This document shows positions 32,959 through 41,902 of a DNA stretch of 64,000 bases, piece by piece (position 1 is the first letter of the stretch; each line of letters begins with the position of its first letter). Made by a program: the position numbers and the translations under genes. Below the pieces are notes generated by a model. That model worked only from the letters and a program-made list of their open reading frames with translations. It did not search any database and was not told where the DNA came from. Source of the DNA: CAVXFL01 sp963761015 (GTDB lineage: Bacteria > Pseudomonadota > Alphaproteobacteria > Acetobacterales > Acetobacteraceae); the NCBI GenBank assembly GCA_963761015.1, contig CAVXFL010000020.1, positions 757,730 through 821,729 of the forward strand, given 5' to 3'.

Positions 32959-33715
32959 GACGACTCCGGGCAGTATCCAGCGCGGCCTCCTGCGTGGCCC
33001 GTTCGGCCGATTTCCCGAGATACACATCGCGCACGCGCGGATCGGCGAGAACGTGCGCCACGCTGTCTTCCATCAGGACGCGGCCTTGGTGAAACACCGT
33101 GACGGTGCGCGCGATCGAGCGGATGAACTGCATGTCGTGCTCGACCACGATGATGGCATGGCTGCGGTTCAGCTCCAGGATCAGCTCGGCCGCGCGACGG
33201 GTTTCCTCGGCGCTCATCCCGGCGGTAGGCTCGTCCAGCAGGATCAGGTCGGGCTCGGGCGCCACCACCATCGCCAGTTCCACCAGCTGCCGCTGACCGT
33301 GCGCCAGCAAGCCCACCTGAAGCGTCGCGAGATGCGCGATCGCCAGCCGCTCCAAGGTCGCCATCGCGCGGGTTCGCGCTTCCGGTTCGCCATAAGCGCG
33401 GCGCAGGGCAAGCACCACGCCTTCCCGTACGGTCAGGCCATCGAACAGCGCCGGTACCTGCGTCTTGATGCCGACGCCCAGCCGTGCCACGGCAAAACTC
33501 TCCGCCCCCGTGATGTCGCGGCCGCGCCAGAAAATGCGCCCGCTGCTGGGCTTGAGCTGGCCGGTCAGGCACTTGAAGAACGTGCTTTTCCCCGCGCCGT
33601 TCGGGCCGATCAGGCAGCGCAACTCGCCCTCGGCGACCGACAGAGCGACATTGTCCACGGCGAGCACGCCGCCGAAGCGCATGCTCAGCTCGCGTGCTTC
33701 CAGGAGCGGCGTCAT
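32945..33715 (-). CDS. ABC transporter ATP-binding protein, LivG/UrtD type
   Basis: A 256-residue ATPase with Walker A 'LIGPNGAGKSTFFKCLTG' (about 35-52), 'VARLGVGIKTQVPALFDGLTV', and a signature region 'LLAHGQRQLVELAMVVA'. The latter replaces LSGGQ with LAHGQ, as in urea/amide UrtD-like proteins. It also has Walker B 'LILLDEPTAGM' and 'IIVVEHDMQFI'. It forms the ATPase heterodimer with the LivF-type protein. Its start overlaps the livM stop by four bases. The C-terminal tail past 'VYLGKSAE' is extended by a REP-like repeat. Confidence 0.94.
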   Translation of the reverse strand: MTPLLEARELSMRFGGVLAVDNVALSVAEGELRCLIGPNGAGKSTFFKCLTGQLKPSSGRIFWRGRDITGAESFAVARLGVGIKTQVPALFDGLTVREGVVLALRRAYGEPEARTRAMATLERLAIAHLATLQVGLLAHGQRQLVELAMVVAPEPDLILLDEPTAGMSAEETRRAAELILELNRSHAIIVVEHDMQFIRSIARTVTVFHQGRVLMEDSVAHVLADPRVRDVYLGKSAERATQEAALDTARSRHCRA

Positions 33716-34761
33716 CCGCGTCGGCCCGGCCGCAGCCGGCGCAGCATGTCGAAGCCGGTCGGCAACAATCCACGTGGGACCGCGAGCACTACCACCATGA
33801 GGATGGCGCCCAGCAGCAGGTTCGGGTCGAGGTCGCGTAGCGTGCCGGCCCAGGTGGTCAGCATCTGCAACAGCACGCAGGCGATTATCGGGCCGAGCAG
33901 CGTGCCCAGTCCGCCGACCATCACCCAGATGATGATCTGCGCCGAGTAGGAGAGCGAGAACATCGTCGGGCTGACGAACACGCAGTTCGCGAACAAAAGG
34001 CCGGCCAGCCCGGCCATGAAGCCGCCGACGCTGAAGATGCCGAGCTTGTACAGCCGCACATCGTAGCCCAGCAGTTCGGCGCGCAACTCGTTCTCCTTGA
34101 TCGCCACCACCACGCGGCCGAACCGGCTGCGCAGCACGAGTTTCGCCAGCGCGTAGCAGAGCGCGAGCGCGATGGCGGCGACGCGGAAAATCGCCTCCGG
34201 CGCCAGCGGCACGTCGGGGTGGCCGGGCACGTTCAGCGGCGGGGTGGACGGGATGCCGTTGAAGCCGCCGAGCGGCGCCGCGCCGATATGCCATTGGTCG
34301 CCGGCGGTCGAGTTCATGAAGTTGAACAGGATCAGCGTGACCGTAAGCGTGATGGCGCCCATGTAAACGTCGCTGATCCGGCCGAAGAACATCATGTAGC
34401 CGAGCGCCGCCGCCGCGAGCGTCGGAACGGCGAGCGCGATCGGCACCGCGAGCGTGGTGTCGGGCAGGTTGAGCGCCGCCACCGCATAGGCATAGCCGCC
34501 CAGGCCGAAGAACGCCGCCTGACCGAACGAGAGAATGCCGCCGAACCCCCAGATCAGCGCGAGGCTGAGCGCCAGCACCGCCATCGAGGCAAACACCGTC
34601 GCGTTGATCAGCGCGAACAGTTGCAGGACCTGCGGCAGGCCGACCGCGGCCGCTATGCCGAGCGCGAGCGCCGCGCCGATTTCCAGCGCCGGGCGGAAGC
34701 GCTCGCCGCTCGGCCGCGCCAATGTGGCGGGCAGCGCGTCGAGGGCGCGGGAGGCCGTCAC
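33712..34761 (-). CDS. Branched-chain/urea/amide ABC permease, LivM/UrtC type
   Basis: The 349-residue integral membrane permease has about nine to ten hydrophobic helices, the motif 'LALIWGFGGILSFGQAAFFGLGGYAYA', a periplasmic loop around 'PPLNVPGHPDVPL', and the cytoplasmic coupling segment 'AIKENELRAELLGYDVRLYKL'. It pairs with LivH to form the channel. Both its ends overlap neighbours by four bases (ATGA), which shows strong translational coupling across livH-livM-livG. Confidence 0.94.
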   Translation of the reverse strand: MTASRALDALPATLARPSGERFRPALEIGAALALGIAAAVGLPQVLQLFALINATVFASMAVLALSLALIWGFGGILSFGQAAFFGLGGYAYAVAALNLPDTTLAVPIALAVPTLAAAALGYMMFFGRISDVYMGAITLTVTLILFNFMNSTAGDQWHIGAAPLGGFNGIPSTPPLNVPGHPDVPLAPEAIFRVAAIALALCYALAKLVLRSRFGRVVVAIKENELRAELLGYDVRLYKLGIFSVGGFMAGLAGLLFANCVFVSPTMFSLSYSAQIIIWVMVGGLGTLLGPIIACVLLQMLTTWAGTLRDLDPNLLLGAILMVVVLAVPRGLLPTGFDMLRRLRPGRRG

Positions 34762-35624
34762 AGCGCCCGCCGGAAGAAGCGGCCGGTGATGCCGCGCGGT
34801 AGCAGCCGCAGCAGCACGATGGCCACGATCAGCAGCGCCACCTCGCCGAACACCGGCGTGGTCAGGAACGTGGCGAAGGTGGAAACCGAGCCGAGCAGCG
34901 CCGAGGCCGTGACGGTGCCGGCGAGGATCGCCGCCCCGCCGGTGATCACGGTGATGAAGGCCTTGGCGATGTAGGCCGCTCCCATGGTCGGCAGGACGCC
35001 GGACACCGGCGCGATCAAGCCGCCCGCCAGCCCCGACAGCGCCGCGCCGACCGTGAACGTGACCGAATAGACGAACGCGGGCGACACCCCGAGCGCCGCC
35101 GCCATTTCCGGGTTCTGCATCGTCCCCCGCGCGATCAGCCCGACGTGGGTGAAGCGCAGCACCAGCCAGGTGGCGAGCACGAGAAACGCGGCGGCGCCGA
35201 TCAGGAACAGTGAATAACCGGAGGTGAGAAAGCCGCCGATCGAAACGCTGCCGAGCGGCGCCGAAAACCCCGTGACGTTGTTGCCGAAGATCATGGTGAC
35301 GGCGCCGATCAGCGCGAGCGACAGGCCCCAGGTCGCCAGCATCGTATCGACCATTCGGCCGTACAGATGCCGGATCAGCAGCCGTTCGACCACGAACCCG
35401 ATCGCCCCGACCACGATCGGCGCGGCGATCAGCATGCCCACCCAGATATTCGCCCCCGCGCGCACGGAAAGAATGGCGCTGTAGCCGCCGAGCATGAGGA
35501 ACTCGCCATGCGCCAAGTTGATCACGCGCATCATGCCGAAAATGACCGCGAGTCCCAGGCTGATGATCAGCAATGTCGCGATGCCGATCAGCGCCTGCAC
35601 CGCGATGGCGAGCGCGAGATCCAT
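34758..35624 (-). CDS. Branched-chain/urea/amide ABC permease, LivH/UrtB type
   Basis: A 288-residue permease with 'ALIGIATLLIISLGLAVIFG', 'MRVINLAHGEFLMLGGYSA', the coupling segment 'RGTMQNPEMAAALGVSPAFVY', and 'GGLIAPVSGVLPTMGA' in the second half. It forms the membrane pore with the LivM-type subunit. It follows the binding-protein gene by 170 bp containing two hairpins, which fits the usual higher expression of the binding protein. Its stop overlaps the livM start. Confidence 0.94.
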   Translation of the reverse strand: MDLALAIAVQALIGIATLLIISLGLAVIFGMMRVINLAHGEFLMLGGYSAILSVRAGANIWVGMLIAAPIVVGAIGFVVERLLIRHLYGRMVDTMLATWGLSLALIGAVTMIFGNNVTGFSAPLGSVSIGGFLTSGYSLFLIGAAAFLVLATWLVLRFTHVGLIARGTMQNPEMAAALGVSPAFVYSVTFTVGAALSGLAGGLIAPVSGVLPTMGAAYIAKAFITVITGGAAILAGTVTASALLGSVSTFATFLTTPVFGEVALLIVAIVLLRLLPRGITGRFFRRAL

Positions 35625-35652
35625 GCGCCGCTACGGACCCCCTCCGTTAGTT

Positions 35653-35732
35653 CCTCCCCCGCCAGCGTGGGAGGGGGACTTTTCGAGCGAGTACCTGGTG
35701 CTTCTCCTCTCCCCCCGTTCACCGGGGGAGAG
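35653..35732. terminator. Twin hairpins between binding-protein and permease genes
   Basis: CCTCCC (35653-35658) pairs with GGGAGG (35669-35674), and CTCTCCCCC (35707-35715) pairs exactly with GGGGGAGAG (35724-35732). They lie in the 170-bp space between the binding-protein stop and the livH start on the minus strand. Such stems often act as partial attenuators or mRNA stabilisers after abundant binding-protein messages. The second also shares its opening words with the repeat at 22626, so they may be dispersed repeats and not true terminators. Confidence 0.5.
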
Positions 35733-35794
35733 GGTGGGTGAGGGGGGCCGTGCCGGCAGGACAAGCTTGCCGATCCGACACATGAGTGTGAGCG

Positions 35795-37033
35795 TCAAAT
35801 CTTCACGTCCACCACGAACTGCTTGTCGGTATTTGGGTGTTTCTGCAGATCGCACACCGACTGCGTGTCGGACGGCGGCTGGTTCGGGAAGTGCTCGAGA
35901 ATTTTGAATCCGTGATTGGCGCATTCCGCGAGGTAGACGTCCAAGGTCACGTGGTTGGTCTGCGGATCGACGACCGTCTTGCCGGGCGGGCCGTTATTGG
36001 TGATCCCGGTTTCCAGCGCCTTGATCACCTTCATGCGGTCGATTGAGCCCGCCTTGCGCACGCCCTCGGCCCACAGGTTGAATCCGACATAGGTGCGCAT
36101 CGCTAACTCGCCGCCGAGATAGGGCGCCTTCGACCCCAGCTTGGCGTGAAACTTTTTCAGGAACGCCTTGTTGACGGGGTTGTCGACCTCCTGAAAGTAG
36201 CTGAACGCGCAAACGATGCCGTTGCCCTCCTCGGGCGAGAGCACCAGGCTCTCGTTGCCGCCGCCGAAGGTGGTGGAGCACATCGGAATGCGACTCTTCA
36301 GCCCCGCCGCCGCCCACTGGCGATAGAACGAAATGTGGGCGCCGCCGACCAGCACCGACACGACGAGGTCCGGCTTGGCGGCCTGGATTTTCTGAATGCT
36401 CGGGCCGAACTCCGTGACGCCGAGGGGGAAGAAGTCCACCGCCAGGACTTGGCCGCCGTTCTCCCGGCAGTATTTGGTGACCCATTTGCTGGTGATCTGG
36501 CCATAATTGTAGTCGGCGGCCAGGATGTACAGCTTCTTGCCCCATTTCTTCATCACTTGGGGGATCAGCTTTTGCACGTTCTGCGCCGGGGTGGAGCCGG
36601 TGCAGAAGCAGTTGCGGTCGCAAACGCCGCCCTCGTATTGCGTGTTGTAGAAGTAGAGCGTGCGGTAACGCCGGAGGATCGGGCGGATCGCCTCGCGCGA
36701 GGCCGAGGTGATGCCACCATGCACCACCGCCGCGCGGTCGCGCGTCGCCGCCTGGGTGGCGAACTGGGTGTAGAGCTGGATGTTGGATTGCGGGTCGTAG
36801 TTGATCAGCTCGATGGGCCGCCCGAGCAGTCCGCCGGCCGCGTTCGCCTCGCCGACCGCGAAATCGAGGCAGGCGATCATCGGCAGGCCGTAGATGTCGA
36901 GCCCGCCGGAGGCGTCGTGGATGCCGACCACCTTGATCGGATCGGCGCCGAGCGCGGCGTGCCGCAGCACCAACGGCGCGGCGAGCGCGCCCCCAACCGC
37001 CGATTGCAGTACGTGACGCCGGCTGATGCCCAT
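35795..37033 (-). CDS. Urea/short-amide-type ABC substrate-binding protein
   Basis: The 412-residue periplasmic protein begins 'MGISRRHVLQSAVGGALAAP', a twin-arginine-like signal. It has the type I binding fold of the Peripla_BP_5/6 group: 'GIHDASGGLDIYGLPMIACL', 'AAGGLLGRPIELINYDPQSN' and 'YFYNTQYEGGVCDRNCFCTG'. The last segment is characteristic of urea and short-chain amide receptors (UrtA/FmdD/AmiC-like) and not leucine-binding LivK. It heads the operon livH-livM-livG-livF-amidase. Substrate assignment is by family only. The start at 37033 gives a complete signal peptide. Confidence 0.92.
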   Translation of the reverse strand: MGISRRHVLQSAVGGALAAPLVLRHAALGADPIKVVGIHDASGGLDIYGLPMIACLDFAVGEANAAGGLLGRPIELINYDPQSNIQLYTQFATQAATRDRAAVVHGGITSASREAIRPILRRYRTLYFYNTQYEGGVCDRNCFCTGSTPAQNVQKLIPQVMKKWGKKLYILAADYNYGQITSKWVTKYCRENGGQVLAVDFFPLGVTEFGPSIQKIQAAKPDLVVSVLVGGAHISFYRQWAAAGLKSRIPMCSTTFGGGNESLVLSPEEGNGIVCAFSYFQEVDNPVNKAFLKKFHAKLGSKAPYLGGELAMRTYVGFNLWAEGVRKAGSIDRMKVIKALETGITNNGPPGKTVVDPQTNHVTLDVYLAECANHGFKILEHFPNQPPSDTQSVCDLQKHPNTDKQFVVDVKI

Positions 37034-37242
37034 GTTTCCCCCTCCGTTGACGGCTCATCGACCGTCGACAGCGACCATAGCCGAATCCGGCAGGCACCAT
37101 GCAAGTGGCGGACCAGAAGATTCCGGGTGCAGCGAAAGCGCGCTCTCAGGCCGCCTGGAACGCGACCGGGTATCGGCTGGGCGCCGGATCGGCGCTGACA
37201 AAGACCAGCGCTTTGGCTTTCGCCGGCGCATTCACTCGGAAG

Positions 37243-38145
37243 TTAGCCGAGCCACTCCGGGTGCCGCTCGGTGGAATCGTGGCGATCGGTGGTCTTGTAG
37301 CGTTCGTACATGCCGTCGCGCGCCGCCTTCCCGGTCTTGGCGAGAAGCGCGCCGCGCTGCTCCGGCGTCAGCGGCGCGAACGTGCGCACCGCCTCGAACG
37401 CCTGTTCAAGAATTCGCATCGAATCGATGCCGGTGATCACCACGCTGGTCGGCAGGCTCATCGCGTAATGCAGGCACTCGATCGCGCTGACGGCGCGGCT
37501 TTCCAGGATGAACTGGTCGCCCATCGGCTTCATCCCCAGCACGCCGATCTCATGGCGCGCCAGGATCGGCAGCACGATGCGCTCGAAACTGTCGAAATGC
37601 GCGTCCATCACGTTCAGCGGCATCTGCACCGCGTCGTAGGTGAAGCCCTGCGCGAACGTCGCCTCCAGCATCGCCTTGTGGATGTGCGGGCTCTTGTGGC
37701 CGGTGAAGCCGATGTAGCGCAGCTTGCCCTGCTCCTTCGCCCGCAGCACCGCTTCCAGCGCGCCGCTGTCGCCGAGAATGCGGGGAATGTCCTCCATGCG
37801 GATCACTTCATGAAACTGCAGCAGATCCACGCGGTCGGTCCGCAGGCGCCGCAGCGATTCCTCCAATTGCCGGATCGCCAATTCGGCGGTGCGCCCGTCG
37901 ATCTTGGTCATCAGGAACGTCTTGGCGCGATAGCCGTCGCCGAGCGCCAGGCCCATGCGGCGTTCGCTCTCGCCATCCGCATAGTCCCAGGAGTTGTCGA
38001 GGAAGTTCACGCCCGCGTCGATCGCGCCGCGCACGATGCGGATCGCTTCGTCCTCGGGCGGCACGCTGAGGTGATAGCCGCCGACGCCGATCAGCGACAC
38101 CTGCTCGCCGGTGCGCCCGAGGGTCCGGTATGTCATGTCGCTCAT
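37243..38145 (-). CDS. Aldo/keto reductase family protein
   Basis: A 300-residue AKR with the catalytic tetrad region: Asp and Tyr in 'NFLDNSWDYADGESERRMG', Lys in 'FLMTKIDGR' and His in 'VDLLQFHEVI'. It also has 'RYIGFTGHKSPHIH' and 'GMKPMGDQFIL'. The ATG at 38145 overlaps the larB stop by four bases, so it belongs to the lar operon. AKRs reduce carbonyls with NADPH; several YP_-type bacterial AKRs of this branch have unassigned substrates. Coupling to nickel-pincer cofactor genes is unusual enough to note. The frame stays open upstream to 38646, but that is antisense-like larB sequence. Confidence 0.9.
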   Translation of the reverse strand: MSDMTYRTLGRTGEQVSLIGVGGYHLSVPPEDEAIRIVRGAIDAGVNFLDNSWDYADGESERRMGLALGDGYRAKTFLMTKIDGRTAELAIRQLEESLRRLRTDRVDLLQFHEVIRMEDIPRILGDSGALEAVLRAKEQGKLRYIGFTGHKSPHIHKAMLEATFAQGFTYDAVQMPLNVMDAHFDSFERIVLPILARHEIGVLGMKPMGDQFILESRAVSAIECLHYAMSLPTSVVITGIDSMRILEQAFEAVRTFAPLTPEQRGALLAKTGKAARDGMYERYKTTDRHDSTERHPEWLG

Positions 38146-38825
38146 GTCGCCCGCTCCTCCTGAACGCAAGCCGGAATGGCGTTCAGCACGCGCATGGCCG
38201 CGCAGGCCGCGCCGTAGCCGTTGTCGATGTTCACCGTCACGATGCCCGGCGCGCAGCTTGCCAGGATCGCGTGCAACGCCGCGTGTCCGCCGGCGGCGAC
38301 GCCGTAACCGACCGCGGTCGGAACGGCGATGATCGCGCCCGGCACGAGCCCGGCGACGACGCTGGGCAGCGCCGCGTCCATCCCGGCGGCGACGATCACC
38401 ACCGGCATGTCGCGGATCTCGTCGAGCCGCGCCATCAGCCGCCAGATGCCGGCGACGCCGATATCCGCCATCGAGACGCTGGCGTGGCCGTGGAAGCGCA
38501 AGGTGCGCGCCGCCTCGCGCGCCACCGGAAGATCCGAGGTTCCGGCGGTGATCACCGCGACGCGCGATGCGCTCAGCAGCGGCGCGGGTTCGCCGTAGAA
38601 CGCGGTGCGCGACAGCGGATCGTAATCGATGCGATCCTGCTGCCACGGCGGCAGCGCCGCGCGGCGGTCCTCGTCGAGGCGCGTGAGCAGCAACGAGATT
38701 GCGTCCGTCTCCGCCTGTTCGAGAATGCAGGCGAGTTGGGTGGGCGATTTACCCGCGCAATAAATCGCCTCGCCGAAGCCGATGCGGCGGGCGCGGTGAA
38801 TGTCCAGCACGAAATCGGTGCTCAT
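38142..38825 (-). CDS. larB: Nickel-pincer cofactor biosynthesis protein LarB
   Basis: The 227-residue protein has the LarB N-terminal segment ('LDIHRARRIGFGEAIYCAGKS') and a PurE-like C-terminal domain ('VAVITAGTSDLPVAREAARTL', 'VVIVAAGMDAALPSVVAGLVPG', 'AVPTAVGYG', 'VNIDNGYGAA'). LarB carboxylates and hydrolyses nicotinic acid adenine dinucleotide to start the nickel-pincer nucleotide pathway. It overlaps larE upstream and the AKR gene downstream by four bases each. Length and motifs are normal. Confidence 0.95.
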   Translation of the reverse strand: MSTDFVLDIHRARRIGFGEAIYCAGKSPTQLACILEQAETDAISLLLTRLDEDRRAALPPWQQDRIDYDPLSRTAFYGEPAPLLSASRVAVITAGTSDLPVAREAARTLRFHGHASVSMADIGVAGIWRLMARLDEIRDMPVVIVAAGMDAALPSVVAGLVPGAIIAVPTAVGYGVAAGGHAALHAILASCAPGIVTVNIDNGYGAACAAMRVLNAIPACVQEERAT

Positions 38826-39655
38826 GCGGCACCCTCTTCCGCCGCGACGTGCAGGAACGCGCTCCCCGAGCGATACGCGGCAAAGGAAACGGAGCTCGCC
38901 AAACCCGCACGCCCGAGCAGATCGTTCAGGCGTTCCCGCACGCGCAGTTCGCGTGTCCGGTCGAGTTTTTCGAACGAGGCGTCATCCAGCTCGATCACGA
39001 TGCCCCCCGCGCGCACGCGGCAACGCACGGCGGAGGTCGGGCCGAGCGAACGCAATTCCTCGCCGACCAGCCGTTCCGCGTCGTGAACCAGCGCCAAGAC
39101 CGGACCTTCGATGCGGATGCCGGTTTCGATGCGGCTGGACAGGCACGGCGCCGACGGCAGCTCGGCGATCCCGCCGAGGCCGAGTGCGGCTGCCATCCGG
39201 CGCACCGTCTTCTTGTCAATTCCGGCTTCGACGTAAGGATGTCGGACGCCGTACGCGCGGGCGGCGTCGAGACCCGGCCGAAACTCGCCGAGATCGTCGA
39301 GATTGGTGCCCGATACGGTCTGGTGCGCGGTGTTCGCGGCAATCGCAGCGTAGAGGTTGGTTTTGCAAAAGAAGCAGCGGTTGGTCGGGTTCCGCCGGTA
39401 GTCGGGATCGGCGAACTCGCCGGCATCGATGACGTGCAACGCCCAGCCTTCCGCGGCGGCGAGGTCTTCGGTCCGCGCGGTCGCCTCCTCGGGCACGGCC
39501 GGCGACACGGCGTGATACATCGCGACGGCACCGCCCAGTTCGCGATGCGCAAAGGTCGCAAGCGTCAGGCTGTCGACGCCGCCGCTGACTGCGACCGCCA
39601 CGCGCTCGAAGCCGCGCAGTGTCGTCCTGAGCGCCTGGAGCGCCGCGTCGGTCAT
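38822..39655 (-). CDS. larE: ATP-dependent sulfur transferase LarE
   Basis: The 277-residue product is a PP-loop ATPase: 'VAVAVSGGVDSLTLATFAH' near the N-terminus, 'NRCFFCKTNLY' (about 113-123), 'VSGTNLDDLGEFRPG', and 'LPSAPCLSSRIETG' with a cysteine in the region used for sulfur donation. LarE inserts the sulfur atoms that become the pincer thio-acids. The ATG at 39655 is preferred; a GTG at 39664 in the same frame is possible and would overlap larC. Its stop overlaps the larB start by four bases. Confidence 0.94.
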   Translation of the reverse strand: MTDAALQALRTTLRGFERVAVAVSGGVDSLTLATFAHRELGGAVAMYHAVSPAVPEEATARTEDLAAAEGWALHVIDAGEFADPDYRRNPTNRCFFCKTNLYAAIAANTAHQTVSGTNLDDLGEFRPGLDAARAYGVRHPYVEAGIDKKTVRRMAAALGLGGIAELPSAPCLSSRIETGIRIEGPVLALVHDAERLVGEELRSLGPTSAVRCRVRAGGIVIELDDASFEKLDRTRELRVRERLNDLLGRAGLASSVSFAAYRSGSAFLHVAAEEGAA

Positions 39656-39656
39656 C

Positions 39657-40841
39657 TTATGCACCGTCCGTTGTGCCGAGCGCCTCGGCCAGTTCCTCCG
39701 CGCGGCGGCGCAGCCGGGCGCGGGCCGCGTGGCCCTCGAGCGTCAGCACGTCGTCGCATTCCGCCTTGCCGCTGAGGCCGCCCGGCCGCTCGACCAGCTT
39801 CACGCGCACGCTGCGATCGTCGAGCGCCACGTCTCGGCGCCGGCGCGGCAAGACCAGTCCGCGCACGATCTGCGTGCGCAGCCCGATCGTGGTCGTCTCG
39901 CGAAAGCAGGCCTCGGTCACGTCGTCCAGCGCCTCCGGCCGCGCCAACATTTGCACATGTGTCGCCATCCGGCCTTTCTTGCCGAACGCCGGCCATTGCA
40001 CCACGTCGTGAACGCCGTCGTGCCGGCGCAGGCGATCCAGCCCGCAGGCGAGATCCTCGGCCGACTGATCGTCCACCTCGAATGCGATCACCGCGAGGTC
40101 ACGGTGTCCGGTCGCGGCGCCGGCAGGCTCGAACACCAGCACCCGCAGCGCATTGACGACGCCCGGCAGCTTTCGGCTGCCGAACCCGCTGCCTGAGCAA
40201 ACCAGCCGCCCGGCCGAGCTTGGCGGTGACGGGGCGCATTTCAGATGGCGGAGGATGGCGGCACCAGTCGGCGTGACCCGCTCCCCGGCGATTCCGTCGG
40301 CGGTGAACGCAAACCCTTCGAGCAGCAGCGCGGTGGCCGGTGCCGGAACCGGCATCAGCCCGTGCGCGGTGCGGACGCTCCCGGCGCCGAGCGGCAGCGG
40401 GCCGACGCTCCAGCTCGCCGGCTCCAGTTTGGCAATGAGCCAGGCAGCGGCGACGATGTCGGCGACGGAATCCGCCGCGCCGACCTCGTGGAAAGTCACC
40501 GCCTCCGGCTCCACGCCGTGCACACTGGCTTCGGCTTCGGCGAGCAGCGCGAAAATGCCGATCGCATGAGCCTTGGCGGTCCGGGGCAGATCGGAATCCG
40601 CCAGGCGGCCGCGGATATCGCGCCAGGCGACGTGGTCGTGGTGAGGCGTGCCCACAACGCACACCGCGAACCGTCGCCCGGCGAACACGTCACGATGCGC
40701 CAGTACCTGGCAGGACGCGCCGGATAGGCGCTCGGCGGCCGCGATCGCCTCGGTCTCGTGCTCGGGCAAGGCATCGAGCAGGCACGCCACGAACATATCG
40801 CCGGCGACGCCGCCGAGCGGGTCGAGGTGCAGGTGCCTCAT
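39657..40841 (-). CDS. larC: Nickel insertion protein LarC (single uninterrupted frame)
   Basis: A 394-residue LarC starting 'MRHLHLDPLGGVAGDMFVACL', with 'VTFHEVGAADSVADIVAAAW', 'SVGPLPLGAGSVRTAHGLMPVPAPAT', split here by 'ALLLEG', and the C-terminal half 'FEVDDQSAEDLACGLDRLR'. LarC is a CTP-dependent cyclometallase that installs nickel. In Lactobacillus plantarum larC needs a programmed frameshift, but here the whole protein is one frame. The ATG at 40841 is the family start; upstream residues in frame are not conserved-looking. It heads the operon larC-larE-larB-AKR and is divergent from a glycosyltransferase gene across 63 bp. Confidence 0.95.
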   Translation of the reverse strand: MRHLHLDPLGGVAGDMFVACLLDALPEHETEAIAAAERLSGASCQVLAHRDVFAGRRFAVCVVGTPHHDHVAWRDIRGRLADSDLPRTAKAHAIGIFALLAEAEASVHGVEPEAVTFHEVGAADSVADIVAAAWLIAKLEPASWSVGPLPLGAGSVRTAHGLMPVPAPATALLLEGFAFTADGIAGERVTPTGAAILRHLKCAPSPPSSAGRLVCSGSGFGSRKLPGVVNALRVLVFEPAGAATGHRDLAVIAFEVDDQSAEDLACGLDRLRRHDGVHDVVQWPAFGKKGRMATHVQMLARPEALDDVTEACFRETTTIGLRTQIVRGLVLPRRRRDVALDDRSVRVKLVERPGGLSGKAECDDVLTLEGHAARARLRRRAEELAEALGTTDGA

Positions 40842-40904
40842 GCGCCTGCCAAATCCCGGGTAGTTCGCGTATGACGCGAATCTCCCGACCAAGGCCCCCG
40901 CCGG

Positions 40905-41876
40905 ATGAAGGCCGCGCCCATGCTGATCTCCGCCGTCGTCTGCACCTACGACCGGTACGCTACCCTTGCAAATTGCCTTGCGACACTGGACGCACAGACA
41001 CTACCGCGCGAGCAGCGCGAAATCCTGGTGGTCGACAACACGCCGGATCGAATGGAATCCGACCGGCAAGTCACCGCGCACGCCGGTATGGCGAATTTGC
41101 GCTGGATCCATGATCCGCGCCCGGGACTGTCGCACGCCCGCAACGTGGCAATGTGGCAGGTGAGGGCGCCGCTGATCGCCTTCATCGACGACGATGCGCT
41201 GGCGTCACCCGGCTGGCTCGCCGCTCTGGTCGAGGCGTTTGGCGGGTTTGGCGAGGCGGTTCACATCGTCGGCGGTCCCGTGCGCCCCGTTTGGAGCGCT
41301 CCGCGTCCGGATTGGTTGCCGGACGGGCTGCTCGGCTATCTCTCGCTGATCGATCGCGGGGCGAACGCCCGCGTGCTCGGGGAGGGCGAATGGGTGGCCG
41401 GAACGAACGTGGCCTACCGGACGGAGCGGCTGCGCGCCGCCGGCGGATTTGCCCCGAATCTAGGCCGCGCCGGATCGGGCGCGGTTCTGCTTTCGAACGA
41501 GGAAACCGACCTGGAAGAGCGCATCAAGGCGGCCGGCGGGCGCGTGGGATGGGCACCCGAGGCCGCGGTCGAGCACTGCATCGACGCCGAGCGCCTGGAC
41601 CGCCGCTGGTTCCGCCGCCGCGCGGCCTGGCAGGCGGTGTCCGACTTCATCCGCCACCCGGAGTATTTCAGCCGGCATTTCGCCGGGAATTGGGCGGAGG
41701 CGGAGAAATACCTGCGCTTTCAGGATGTATCCGCCGCCCTACCCGCACTCGCGAAGGAGCACCAGGACCCGGGCATGGTGCATTGGGAAGTCTCGGCCAT
41801 CTACCACCTCATGCTTTGCCTGCTGGGTGGCGCGGCCGAGCCGGCCGCCGAATCCGGCCCGCCGGGTCCGGGGTAA
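40905..41876 (+). CDS. GT2 family glycosyltransferase
   Basis: The 323 residues begin with the GT-A fold 'ISAVVCTYDRYATLANCLATL' (about 8-28), followed by 'EILVVDNTPDR', 'GLSHARNVAMWQ', the metal-binding 'LIAFIDDDALASPGWLAAL' (DDD at about 90-92), 'GGPVRPVW', 'WVAGTNVAYR' and 'SNEETDLEERIKAAGGRVGWAP'. GT2 enzymes add sugars from nucleotide donors to polysaccharide or LPS intermediates at the inner membrane face. No hydrophobic anchor is seen. It stands alone and converges on trxA; no polysaccharide cluster is nearby. Confidence 0.9.
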   Translation: MKAAPMLISAVVCTYDRYATLANCLATLDAQTLPREQREILVVDNTPDRMESDRQVTAHAGMANLRWIHDPRPGLSHARNVAMWQVRAPLIAFIDDDALASPGWLAALVEAFGGFGEAVHIVGGPVRPVWSAPRPDWLPDGLLGYLSLIDRGANARVLGEGEWVAGTNVAYRTERLRAAGGFAPNLGRAGSGAVLLSNEETDLEERIKAAGGRVGWAPEAAVEHCIDAERLDRRWFRRRAAWQAVSDFIRHPEYFSRHFAGNWAEAEKYLRFQDVSAALPALAKEHQDPGMVHWEVSAIYHLMLCLLGGAAEPAAESGPPGPG

Positions 41877-41902
41877 AACCGGCTCGAACGCCTTCTGCCC
41901 GC

